Below, piece after piece: positions 31,422 to 41,970 of a DNA stretch of 64,000 bases. The translations under genes were made by a program, and so were the position numbers. The stretch spans positions 117,981,501-118,045,500 of the forward strand of contig CM065804.1 of the NCBI GenBank assembly GCA_033398695.1, read 5' to 3'. The notes under the pieces were generated by a model. That model was given only the letters and a program-made list of their open reading frames with translations. It was not told the DNA's origin and did not search any database. How positions within the stretch are numbered: the first letter of the stretch is position 1; the number at the start of each line of letters is the position of its first letter. Source of the stretch: Orobanche coerulescens. Taxonomy: Eukaryota > Streptophyta > Magnoliopsida > Lamiales > Orobanchaceae.

Positions 31422-33569
31422 TCTGGCCATGCAAGGAAGATATTTGTGTCTTGCAAACTGCCGTACGACTCTACCGGGGGAGATCGACCTCGCCTTAGAG
31501 TTTGGCCAGGGGCCGACCAAGAGGACAATGATCACAATGTTTAAGATCATTGACGTGCACAGTGATTACAACACCATCATAGGCCAACTTGTGATGTCGA
31601 GGTTGAGGGCCACCCAGTCCACATACCACCTGTGCATAAAATTCCCCACACCAGACGGTGGCAGGTTCCATAGGGGGGATCAACATGTAGGGTGGGAATG
31701 CAATCTAAGCATCCGGGCTCGCGAAATAAATGTCGTAGAGAGTTCCCCAATTGAATTACCTAAAGAACCAGAGACAACAGATCCAAAAAGTCGGAGGACC
31801 GCCCTGGACAGGAGCCCGGAGTGGAAATTCTGGGACCGCCCAGACCTCCGCCCTAGAGGTCAACTGGGATACAGACCAGGGTCGTAGGCCCGAAAAATAG
31901 CCTGTCATCAAGGAAGACCCTGTCGACCCACAGTTTCAAAAGTCAAAGAGAAAAATCCGCCATGCCGAACTGGTGGAGAAGTTAGATCTCTTCAGCATAG
32001 ATGATGCTAACCCTGTTTGACAACTTAGGATTGGTCATAATTTCCAGGAACCAATCTGTTCTGAGCTAATCTCCCACCTAAGGCGAAATCTCGACATTTT
32101 TGTGTGGACACTTTTGGACATGTAGGGAATTGACCTAGAACGCGCCTCCACCAGCTGAATATTGACCCAAGCTCCAAGCCAGTCATAATAAAATGGAGAA
32201 AGTTGGGGCCCGAGAGGCATAGGGGGTTCGAAGAAGAAGTGTAATAGCTACTTGACAATAAATTTATCCAAGAGGGATATATCCGACTTGGGTAGCTAAC
32301 TCAGTTCTTGTTAAGAATCCGACCGGTCTGTGGCAGCTTTGTATCGACTTCTACGATCTGAATAAGGCCTGCCCGAAAGATAGCTACCCCTACCCTATAT
32401 TGATTACATGGTCAAAGCAACATTCGGGTACAACCAGATCAGAATGCATATGGCTGGCGAGTAGAACACTTCGTTCTATTCGGCCCGGGGCCGCCTATAC
32501 TGCTATCATATGATGCCTTTCAGACTCAAAAACGCTGGCGCAACCTATCAACGGTTGGTAAATAAGATGTTCTGTAATATGAAGGTCATACGATGGAGGT
32601 ATATGTTGAAGATGTGCTGGTAAAATCCTTGCATTCAGACAACCATTTAAATAATCTCAATGAAATGTTTGCGATTTTGCACGAGTATAATATGATGTTG
32701 AACCCAAAGAAATGTTTGTTTGGGGTAGGCTCAGAAAAGTTTCTCGGCTACATTGTAAGATAAAGGGGGATTGAAGCTAATCCCCATAAATTAAAGCAGT
32801 GACTGAACTTATCACACCCAATTCGGTAAAAAAGGTTCAGAACCTCACGGACCGATTAGCTGCGCTAAATCATTTCATCTCTCGATCAGTGGAAAAATAC
32901 AAATTGTTCTTCGAGGCGATAAAAGAACAAGGGTTTCAAATGGACTGACCAGTGGCAGAAAGCCCTTGAAGCAATCAAGGAAGTCTTGACAGAATCACGG
33001 ATCTTGCAACAGCCGGACCGCAAAGAGCCTTTGTACTTGTACCTTGCTGTGTCCGACTTCACTATTAGTGCCGCCCTCATCCGGGCGAAGTATTCAATAC
33101 AACATCCAGTCTACTATGTGAGCCAAGCCCTTCACAATGCCGAGCTCAGGTACACTCCCATGGAAAAACTATCTTACGCTCTTATAATGTCGTCCAATAA
33201 ACTAAGGCCTTATTTCCTCGAACATCAAATAGTCATCTTAACAAACTATCCCCTGAAGAAAATCTTGCACCGACCCGACATTTTCAGCCAAATGATCAAG
33301 TGGGCCATTGAACTCAGGCAATTCAACATAATCTTTAAATCGTGAACCACCACAAAGGGCCAGGTCCTTTCAGATTTCATTGCAAAATGTACTCCGACAA
33401 TCACCCGAGAGGACAATCGATCTGAAAGATGGTCGATCTATGTAGACGGGTCATCTACCGCCGACCAAGCAGCCACAGGAGTAATATTGGTCAGTCCAGA
33501 TCAATGATTACTCGGTTGTGCTATCCATCTAGGTTTCCTGGACACCAACAATAAGGCCGAATATGAAGC
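31422..33569 (+). pseudogene. Pol relic (protease end, RT, RNase H) of the Tat-like element
   Basis: After the solo LTR the protease region continues (31429-31887) with STYHLCIKFPTPDGG. RT follows from about 32320 with CIDFYDLNKACPKDSYPYP and then MMPFRLKNAGATYQR (about 32510), in shifting frames. The catalytic box is not preserved in a readable frame. A 119-codon frame (32986-33345) is an RNase H-like module (LYLYLAVSDFTISAALI, YTPMEKLSYALI). A second RNase H with YVDGSS starts near 33430 and is cut at 33569, at AEYEAVISG-coding sequence, by element A. Many stops and frameshifts are present. Confidence 0.8.
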
Positions 33570-33777
33570 TGTAATATCCGGGGGTAATTTTTTTTTTCGT
33601 GTTACTGATGAGTTGTACGTATTCATTTGGAATTGTATAAGTGTTGTTGTTTGGACCGATACAATGTATATTGTATTAGAATATTTCGGGATCGAAATAT
33701 TTTTACTGGTCGTCGGTTTGGTTTCGTCGATTGGTTGTTGCTTGGCGAGTTTAGAATTTTGGCTAAGTTTATAGCCA

Positions 33778-33947
33778 TAGCGTACGCTATCTGTGTAGCA
33801 TTACGTACGCTAATTTGTTGCGATTACGTACGTTACGCCCTGAGGTTTACGTACGTAATGCGTGGTCGGTGGTAGGAACCTTCCCCGTAGTCAACTTTCG
33901 GCTGCTAGGGTATCTTTGGGGATCATTTATATATATATATATATATT
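33778..33947 (+). promoter_or_regulatory. U3 palindromes and TATA region, element A
   Basis: Four self-complementary sites with a CGTACG or ACGTACGT core lie within 85 bases: ATAGCGTACGCTAT, TTACGTACGCTAA, TTACGTACGTTA and TTACGTACGTAA. A TATATATATA tract follows about 70 bases later and could act as TATA box. Confidence 0.55.
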
Positions 33948-34639
33948 ATCATCTCACTTTGTCTTCTCTCACTTTCTCATGTTGACATCTTCTCCCTCTT
34001 CATATTATTTCTCTCACTTCACGTTATCATTATTCCTCTCTCCTCCCTTTTCTCTCCAGCTCTCGTCCCTTCTCTCCATCTCTCTCGTTTCTTTCTTTTT
34101 TTTTTCACGACGAGGTGGAGCTAAAGGACGGCCACCCGGCTTCTTCATAGTTTCCGGTGACGGACTGGAGTTGACGACCAAAGTTAGGGCTGACATCTCC
34201 GGCGACGACCGGAGCTCGACGGCGGCGTGGTGGCTCGTGACTGGAGCAGCAGCGGCCTGGTCAGAACTTCCGGAACGGACGGCATTGCAAATCCGGTCGA
34301 GCTGTTCCGGCCTTTTCTAGCGAGACGGAGCTCAGGCGCCGGGCGCTCTTCATGGTCTCCGGCCATGGACGCGGCTACATAGATTCCAGTGACCAGAGAT
34401 GGTTTCTGACTGGAACGGATGGCGGAACGGAGGCGCGGCAAGATTTCCGGCGAGGAGTTGCAGGCGGAGATGGAGTTGGGTGAAAACCGGCCATGGACAG
34501 GAACGGGCTGGAGTTAGACGAGGTCCGGAGGGTCAGTTTTTCCGGCGACCGAGTTCCAGTAAGAGTTGTTTTTTTTTACCGGATTCCGGCGTGTGTTGCC
34601 CGTCCGATCGGTGTCCTTCTGGTAAGTTTTTATGTATGT

Positions 34640-34904
34640 GCAGATATATATAACGTGTACAGTGTGTGTTATGTATATATATATAATGTGTAAAGCCTGG
34701 GTGTGTTAGTCAGTGTTATATATATATATATATATTGTGTGCAAGTGTGTTGTGTTTATATATATAATGTGCACAGTGTGTGGGTGTGTTGAGTGTATAA
34801 ATATATATATATATAGATAGATAGATATTGTGTTCAGTGTATGTGTGTGTGTCATGTGAATATATATATATATATATTGTGTATTGTGTGTGATCTTTGT
34901 ATAT

Positions 34905-34937
<33 letters not shown>

Positions 34938-34945
34938 ATACGGGT
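34640..34945. repeat. TA/GT microsatellite cluster
   Basis: Repeated TATATATA blocks alternate with GTGTGTG and TGTGTGTT blocks. The open frames of Tyr-Ile repeats read through it are artefacts. Confidence 0.9.
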
Positions 34946-35137
34946 AAATACGAGTATAGTATGTTTTCGTATTGGAATCGGAGTTATCTATTATGTTGTT
35001 TTCGGTCGATATCGTGTTATCGAATGAATTGTATTTCATTCAAGATTGTTCGAGTGCTTGTGATTGTTGGAGGACGCCGTTGATCGATTCGTGGTGGGAC
35101 GTTGATCGTGGAAGGACTTTCTCGCCTTCGGTTTGAG

Positions 35138-36897
35138 GCAAGTTTTATACTTATACTAGTCAATGAGATTAATGTTATCATATATGTCTATGAATGTGTG
35201 TATCATTTCGAGACTTGGTCTCTTTATGATTTTGTTGACATCAAGGGATTGTTTGATACGATACCCTTCGGCAAATTATGCCAAATATTATTGTTGTTCG
35301 TAAATGGCCAATTTAAGGCATTACGATACTTGTTGGTAATATATTTGTCGATAGCCGGTTCGCGGTATCGAAATATCGATTGTTATTGTTGACTGATGTT
35401 CCATTGAGATATTGTTGTCAATAGCCGGTTCGCGGCATCGACGTATCGATTGTTATTGTTTATTGATGTTCCATCAAGATATTGTTGTGAATCGTCGTCA
35501 TTGATATCAGTGTTTTTTTTGATGTCGTATTGGCCGATTGAAGGCATTGACGTATTCGATTATCATCTTCGTTATCGGTAATCGTTCTAAAGGTAATCGA
35601 TGTATTGAATTGGGATTATCAAAGATAATTCCCATCCGTTGTATAATTATTATCGATTGACCGCTCTAAAGGCAATCGATATATTGAATTGGGATTATCA
35701 AAGCTAGTTCCCATCTGTTGTATCGTTGTTATCGATTGGCCATTCTATGGTAATCGAAGTATTGAATTGGGACTGTCGAGGATAGTTCCCATCCATTGAA
35801 TTATTATTGTAGTGTTGGCCGACTCAAGGCAGCACACTATTATTCTTGTGAACTCGGTAATTTTGTGATCGTTGAGGGTTGAGAATTTTCCGGATTGTTG
35901 TGTTGTGATTATTGCTCGTGTTAATCGGTCCTTAGGGATTTTGATCCCAGGTGGTTGTTTTGAATATTGCTGGTCGTGTCGATCTTTCATTATTCGTGTG
36001 TCATCGTTCACTTGGTGAGTCGTATGATCCGTATTGGATGTGTTATCCTTTGAATTTCGTTTTCATGTTGTATCGTGACATATCCGGAGTCATATCTACG
36101 TTCTGATTGGATATTGTGTAGGATTTTTAGCCGGGCACATATATAGTCATGCGTGAATATTATTTCCGTATTGGACTGTGCACACGAGACGTAGTTCGTG
36201 AGGCTAATTAGGTACATTGTCCCACGTATATTTCTGGATTCCGTATACGGGGTGGACATGTGCACTGACACATCTCGAATCGGGCGTACTGTGATGTCCA
36301 TCTTTGAGCCGTATAATTTTGGTCGTTCATAGTCCATTTAAATGTTTGGATGTGTTCGACGTTTTGTGATTAAGCGTTCATACGCCTGGGAGGTATGTTC
36401 GACAGTAGGGTTTGTTTATTTGAGATCTGTATTGTGATGATTTACATCTTCGGGCTGTTCGGATTTCAAGCCATCGTGATATTTTGGCAGATTCGGTCTG
36501 TTCGGCTTTCAGGCCATCGTGATATTTTGGCAACTTCGGCTGAGGGCTTTCAGTCCATTGTGATGTATCGGTATTTCCGTTGGAGCCTTCGGGCATTGTG
36601 ATTCGTATTTATTTCAGCGTTGGTTTGGTTTACCTTCGGGTAATGTATTGTTGTGTTCTATATTGATGACTCGCCATTGGGCACTTATGTTCTAACCTAT
36701 TGAGCAGGTATTGATCGTATGCCGTGGGCATAGTGTTCCACGAATGCTCGATTCTTACTTTGGTTTGTGAGCATCTCGTACTACCATTGTTGTACTGTTC
36801 ATTCTGCCTTAGGATGCATATCATGTTGTACATGTATTTGATATTCATTATCTGGATGACTGACCCCGTGGGGGCGGAACATGTTTTCATATTTTAG
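35138..36897 (+). other. Predicted intron inside LTR A
   Basis: Donor-like TTTGAG|GCAAGTTTT has its exon end at 35137. CTGAC is at 36860-36864, and the acceptor TTTTCATATTTTAG ends at 36897. The branch A is 34 bases before the acceptor, the same distance as in the inner Tekay-like LTR. The interval (1760 bases) contains all the tandem repeats of this LTR. This is a motif-based prediction. Confidence 0.4.
35321..35806 (+). repeat. Two tandem arrays in LTR A
   Basis: The first has two units of about 80 bases carrying ATAGCCGGTTCGCGG and ATCGATTGTTATTGTT (about 35321-35485). The second has three units of about 83 bases carrying TATTGAATTGGGA and TTCCCATC, joined by ATCGATTG (about 35568-35806). 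Units differ by a few substitutions. A third, shorter repeat with GCCATCGTGATATTTTGGCA follows at about 36440-36600. Confidence 0.8.
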
Positions 36898-37200
36898 GTG
36901 CTTGCGAGGAGAGAGTTGAGACACAGGGGCATGACGATGGCGACGAGGCATTCGAGCGATACTAGTCCGAGATATTTTGGGTTCATGTCGGTCAGACAGT
37001 TTGGAGTACTCCAATTTTGTTCCGTCGTTGTCGTTTTGTATTATCCGAGCAAGGCTCGTGGATGTTGTTGTATTTTATTTGGCCATGTAGGCCCATCCTT
37101 GTCGTTGAAATTCCATATCGGGATAGTATGTCGGACATCATAGTAGGGTCTGTGATTTCCTATTTTGGTCAGTTTGTTGTATTTTAGTCGTGTTCGCCTG

Positions 37201-37225
37201 GTGGATCACCTGATGTGGGGTCCAC
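37201..37225 (+). promoter_or_regulatory. Terminal stem-loop, LTR A
   Basis: GTGGATCA (37201-37208) pairs with GGGTCCAC (37218-37225), and GGCACTGTAAT follows. It is the counterpart of the stem at 8379-8403 with different paired bases. Confidence 0.5.
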
Positions 37226-37268
37226 GGCACTGTAATAACCCAATGGGATTTGGGGGTATTACAGAAGA

Positions 37269-37280
37269 TGGTATCAGAGA
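37269..37280 (+). other. Primer binding site, element A
   Basis: TGGTATCAGAGA lies 5 bases after the LTR and matches the initiator tRNA-Met complement in its first 11 bases. Confidence 0.85.
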
Positions 37281-37720
37281 ATTGGGTTGTGAGATACCCT
37301 GACTTGTGTGTTATGTGGCTCTACCAAGGCGGTAGTAGCGGGGCTATCAGGTTATGACAATCTGGACAGTCGGGTTTTGTGAGTCGTGATAGTTGGATGA
37401 CTGTATGAGTCATTCTTTCATCGAGTCGTCGTCAGTGAAGACTAGTATCGCAAGACCTCGAAGCTTCGTATGACCTGTGTAACGATTCTATTCTCTTTTA
37501 TGTGTATACATTCATTATGTCATTGATTATACTTGTTTTGTTGACACTTGTATGTGACAATCGGGTGCGATTAATTTATGATTATTTGCATTGAAGCGTG
37601 TGGGCTCTGTATCGGCTATGATTAGCGCGATCGATGTGATCGTTTATCTGTTGAGTATGTATACTCTTGTTTGGCGTTGACCTAGCATTCTGGCCATTGA
37701 GGCATATTTGAGCTGTGGTC

Positions 37721-38296
37721 ATGATTGAACGTTATTCTTTCAGTTTGGAAAGAGGACGTGACAGAGGGGGTAGAGGCCGCAGAGTGGGCCGAAACCCGAA
37801 ACCTCGTACCAATACTTTGGTGGCTGACGAATCATTTTCGGAGTCGTGCTCGAGAACCCACCGATCGTGATTATGTTTGGATCGAGTTCAAGACTCTCAT
37901 GTTAGAGAGGTATTATCCGGCTCCACTTCGTGAAGCCAAGTTGTCGGAGGTTTTGAACCCCTTATCCATCGAGGACGAGGGTGTTATTGTTATTGCTGAG
38001 AAGTTTCAAGGACTTATTCAGTTTACTTCATCTGTTATCCGTACTGAGGCGGATAAGATCAAGTATTTTAGCAAGAGGGTGAACCCGCGGTCGAGGATGC
38101 AGTTGTTCAATCACAATTGTAGTTCACTTGGCGAATTCATCAAGAAGGCTCTTAGAGTAGAGCTTTTGATCAAGGAGCTTGCTCGGAAGAATCCTTCAGT
38201 TTCTTCTGGTGAGAGGACTAGGATGCCGATTCGTTCAGAGGGACATCGAGCTCCGACGTCCAAGAGGTCATTTTCTAGTCGGCTTTGTGCTGGGAA
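37721..38296 (+). pseudogene. Gag relic of element A
   Basis: From ATG 37721 one frame gives MIERYSFSLERGRDRGGRG, with the Arg-Gly-rich N-terminus usual for these gags, and stops near 37868. A second frame then continues with WIEFKTLMLERYYPAPLRE, DKIKYFSKRVNPRSR and an ELARK segment. The capsid stretch normally lying between (the WL..ME.IF and ALEWW parts) is missing, so there is an internal deletion of probably 200 bases or more near 37850. The gene is cut at 38296 by the copia element, before the zinc knuckle. Confidence 0.8.
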
Positions 38297-39788
38297 TGTT
38301 AGGAGTATGCCCTCGAATGCCACTCAGAGGATGTTGAGTGAGGGCATTGTACTAGTTATTATGTAAATCATCAATATAAGGGAAAGAATGTTTCTTTATT
38401 TACTGGTAGTTACTGGCATTCCCAACTCGTAAATATACATATAGAAACTAGTCCCTGTATTTGAGAGCAAAATGTTCCACTCCTTATTTGATAAGGGGGT
38501 CGGCACTGGAAGGGGTTTATAGCTCAAATACTTAATCATTCGCAAGTCGATGAAACTTGACTGGGTGTTAAGTTTATGTGAAGACTTGTATGACGTGTTC
38601 TTTGACAAGGAGAGTGCCTGTCGAACACTAATGGTTAGTGGGAGCACACGTTATAGGTATGCTAATTAAATTAGTATACTCGAACCGACTCACCCTCGAT
38701 TCGTCACACGGATTTCACTCCGGGACAGTCAATGATGGAATCAAAAGGTTGTGATAGGTATTCGTGAACCTTCGACTTGAGGATTTAGTAGGGATGTGCT
38801 TGTGACGTCAAGATTTTCATTAGAGTAGTTTGACCCTATAAACCGGAAGGCGGGGGTCAACCTCGACGTGCATCTTGATGGGCAAGTAGCAGGTCCTACT
38901 GAATACGAAGATAGAATTCTTTCTCCTGTTAGTGAACGGGTTATATGTCCTATGCGGTAATTGGCAGATGAGATCATAAGTCTTTGGCCAAAGCATTGGA
39001 GCTAGCTGTATTAGATACACGAGAGCTCGATGATCTCGATTTACATTAACGCATGCATAGCGTCAAGTACAGATGGGTTTTGACTGACCGTGACCCCATA
39101 ACTTGATCAGGACATTTGAAAGAAGGGTTTATACGTTTACTGGTATTCACGACAGAATGGTTCTTGAATGATCCCAATCATTCGTTCTCAGTCGGGGTAC
39201 AGTATAGGCCACCAGGATGGCTAGGTGGTGCTACTACTCTTTGGTTCCTCCCATTGCTGACTGAGACAAACCTACCGAGTCGCGCAATAGGATTGACGAC
39301 GGAATGAATCAAGCTAATTCTCTCATTATGAATATTAGATATTGGATATCTAAATTTGGGACATTAGATGTTTAAATCGACTTATCAGATAAATTGATTT
39401 ACGGCTTAATGAATTAAATATATCACTGGGTGATTAATTTAATTCATGAATATACTTATTTCTTGAAGAAATTAATTATGTTATTTTGTATTTGATATGT
39501 TTAATTAATTGGATTAATTAATCGATACAAATACATCGGAACGGAATCGTAGTTTATCTGTTTGGACTCACGGGAGCCCGAAACGAACCGAACTCATCTG
39601 TTTCTGCATGGTAGACGCCCCCCTAAGTTCCACCCACTTTTCTCTTGTCTTGTTGTTTTCATTTTGTATGAAAAAGGTGACTTTGTGGGTTTGATCTCAT
39701 GTTGACATGAGTTGTTCACATGAGGGTGGAATAAGAATAAAAGGAGGAAGACTTTCATATCTCTCCCATATGATTCCTACGTGAAAGT

Positions 39789-39840
<52 letters not shown>

Positions 39841-40303
39841 CCATTTTCTCAATTGTCTTCTTCATCTTCTTCATTCACTTCTTCTTCATTTTTCTTGGAG
39901 AAAATTGAGAGAAATTATTGAGAGATATATTATACACTTAGAGTGTAGTAATAAAAGCTTCATCACTTGATTCTAGCCGTAACCTTAGAGGTTAATCAAG
40001 TGTTGTTATTCCGGTCATTTTTACGGTGCGCGGCAAGTAGAGACGCGGTGTTTTCGGCGTTGGATCGTTCAAGGGCTTGGAGCGGATTGGACTCGTAGAG
40101 ATCAAACTAAAGCTTGGGGAATAGCTCAAGAGAAGGTTACCATTTAATCAACGGACTTCGAGGGTTAGTTTCTTACGACTCTTGCTTTTCGTTTATATAT
40201 TCGTATATACGTAGCTCAATCGATCCTCGTAGGGATTCGGATCGAATTAATTTTCGTTTTACCGCTTCCGCTGGGCCTTCGTTTTAGGCACCGAATCCCA
40301 ACA
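38297..40303 (+). repeat. Copia 5' LTR
   Basis: This is 2007 bases. The first 295 bases match the 3' LTR fragment (45728-46022) with few differences. It contains a (GA)n tract (39794-39836) and an AT-rich zone (about 39330-39540). The 3' end, GCTTCCGCTGGGCCTTC...CCCAACA, resembles the copia LTR relic end near 58737-58761. No palindrome array was seen in this LTR. Confidence 0.9.
39794..39836. repeat. (GA)n microsatellite
   Basis: About 21 GA units within the copia 5' LTR, in the probable transcribed leader. Confidence 0.95.
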
Positions 40304-40304
40304 G

Positions 40305-40316
40305 TGGTATCGGAGC
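40305..40316 (+). other. Primer binding site, copia element
   Basis: TGGTATCGGAGC one base after the LTR, one mismatch from the initiator tRNA-Met complement. Confidence 0.85.
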
Positions 40317-41970
40317 GTAGGTCTTGCGATCGTATATACGATATTAGCATTTTGAATGCTTGATTAGACGGTGAATGATTTGGAATCATTTTAGTCATAA
40401 TCGTGGTATATGTTTTTATGTTCGTTGTAGTTATATTTTTCGTATGTTTATGTCTAAATATAAATCTTAATTTCTTGGAAATATGATTTATATTGAAGAT
40501 ATGAATGTTGGAGAATATAGATATTGGATATCCGGTCGAAAAACTAGCCCCGAAATGCCGTTGGGCCAGTCGGGTGGGGCCGCGGCCCGAGGCTCGGGGC
40601 CGCGGCCTGTGGCTATTGCGGCCGGCACAGGCGGACATCATCGGGGGCCGCGGCCCAGGGCCGCTGGGCAGCCCTGCCTGTCCGGCAGCTGCCGAGCGTG
40701 ACTCGGCCATACCAGGCCTATCTGCCGGCATGCTGTCGAGGGTGACTCGGCCATGGCAGGCCATTTTCGACCCGTCTCGATTTTTCCCTTTATTCTTGAA
40801 AATTAATCTCCCACGTGTTAAATTGGATTTAATATGATTAAAATTATTTATGGTATTTCATTTTATAAGGGAAATTTGATTAATTGGAATATTTATGGTC
40901 GACCGAATTATTTTGAAGGTTATCATTTTACTGATTGTGTGAATCGATTTGATCGGTTCGTATTGTTGATTGGATCAATGTATCTCTATGTTTTCCATTT
41001 ATTTAGTATTTATTGGATGAATGCTTTTGAATGGGGATGTGGTTCGTGGACTTAGTTTTTGAATCGTTCGTTTTATTCGATTGGGTTGTAAAGGCCGTTT
41101 TGAGCCTATTTATTTTACTAGAAAAAATTTGTAACTAGGATGCAATTTTCAATGTAAAATTTATATGTAATGACGAAGACCGGAGGAAGATCCATTTCGA
41201 GAGGACGAAGATTCAAGACGAAGACTTTTAGATTACGAAGTTTTTGTTTTCTAGGAACGGTCCATGAACCACATGTTGGTAGCAACTAGGTTGTGAATGG
41301 TTGTTTCAAATTGTATGAATGCCACAAATGCGCTTAAATGATTAATGTGCAAAGTGTAACATTAATCGCGAAAATTCTCCCACGACAAATTATTAAGTTT
41401 ATAAGGTTTCAAAGTTTTTCCTTCCCTCCATCGAGTTTTCGGGAAATTGAAATCCAAACCGGATGTGCTATGCTTCCGAGTTATCGGGGTAGTTGTTCGG
41501 GGAGGACGGATAAATTACCGGGAGCGCATTGGATGCCTTCGGTTGGAGCAAATTTTATCCCTAGAAACCTGATAGGTTGCCGGATAAGATTGATTGTGGC
41601 CCGATTTGCGTCGATGGTATAAACTTAACTTGTTCACGAACCATAGAAACCGTATAGGTTGAAGGGAGTGAACAAGGGGAAAAATAAGATCGAATCATCC
41701 ATTAGATAGGTTGGTGTTGGACACCACTTTATGAAAATTAATAGACTAGAAACCTGTTCGGTTGCCCTCTATTAAGATTTATAAAGAACTCGATCACCAC
41801 TATGAAGTAGAGCGACGATACTTCCAGATTTCACATGGGAGTGTGTTATTCCGATAAAAATAGTGGGAGCTAGGTAACAAGAATAGAAAAGACCTTAATT
41901 CTATACTCAGATCATAATTAAATGAGTCACTAATTAATCTATCGTACTTAATGCAGACTCAAATCTCAAT
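40317..41970 (+). other. Long untranslated leader of the copia element
   Basis: There is 1.65 kb between primer site and gag start with no credible protein. It includes a very GC-rich block at 40556-40690 with at least three copies of the palindrome GGGCCGCGGCCC or near variants, then AT-rich sequence. Short frames across the GC block are compositional artefacts. The rest shows no structure I can name. Confidence 0.7.

Larger units (their letters stand above)
26602..33569 (+). mobile_element. Ty3/gypsy element, Tat-like, decayed and 3'-truncated
   Basis: An LTR beginning TGATAG (26602) is followed by a primer-site-like TTGGTGCTAAAAGG and gag relics. A DSGA protease comes next, then a minus-strand solo LTR (29086-31416). 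The remaining protease region, RT, and two RNase H-like modules follow, ending at 33569 where element A begins. Integrase and 3' LTR are absent. Motifs such as STYHLCIKFPTPDGG and the extra terminal RNase H (YVDGSSTADQAATG, NNKAEYEAVISG) are typical of the Tat/Ogre branch. Frames are extensively shifted, so the element is old. The left edge is judged from the TG start and the U3 duplication, without a matching 3' LTR. Confidence 0.75.
33570..37263 (+). repeat. LTR of element A
   Basis: This is 3694 bases, from TGTAATATCC to GGGGGTATTACA. It includes a palindrome cluster (33778-33862) and an AT-repeat TATA region (about 33930-33947). A pyrimidine-rich leader and TA/GT microsatellites (about 34640-34945) follow. 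It also has donor CTG|GTAAGT (near 34622), a second donor GAG|GCAAGT (exon end 35137) and tandem repeats (35321-35806 and 36440-36600). CTGAC is at 36860, acceptor ATTTTAG ends at 36897, and the terminal stem-loop spans 37201-37225. No partner LTR exists in the window; boundaries come from the TG...CA ends and the primer site. Confidence 0.82.
33570..38296 (+). mobile_element. Gypsy element A, 5' portion only
   Basis: Starts TGTAATATCCGGGGG inside the Tat-like RNase H. It has a long LTR (33570-37263), a tRNA-Met primer site and a gag start, then is cut at 38296 by the copia element. The remaining gag, pol and 3' LTR are not found downstream. The gag at 55384 overlaps this one in sequence, so it belongs to a different element. 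The 3' part was probably lost in the deletion that also truncated the copia 3' LTR. Confidence 0.8.

Noticed and set aside
34716..35039. 107-codon minus-strand frame rich in Tyr-Ile repeats
   Set aside because: It is a translation of TA/GT microsatellite sequence inside LTR A.
40216..40837. Frames of 110-182 codons on both strands in the copia leader
   Set aside because: They arise from the GGGCCGCGGCCC-rich block and cross the LTR/leader boundary; there is no domain.
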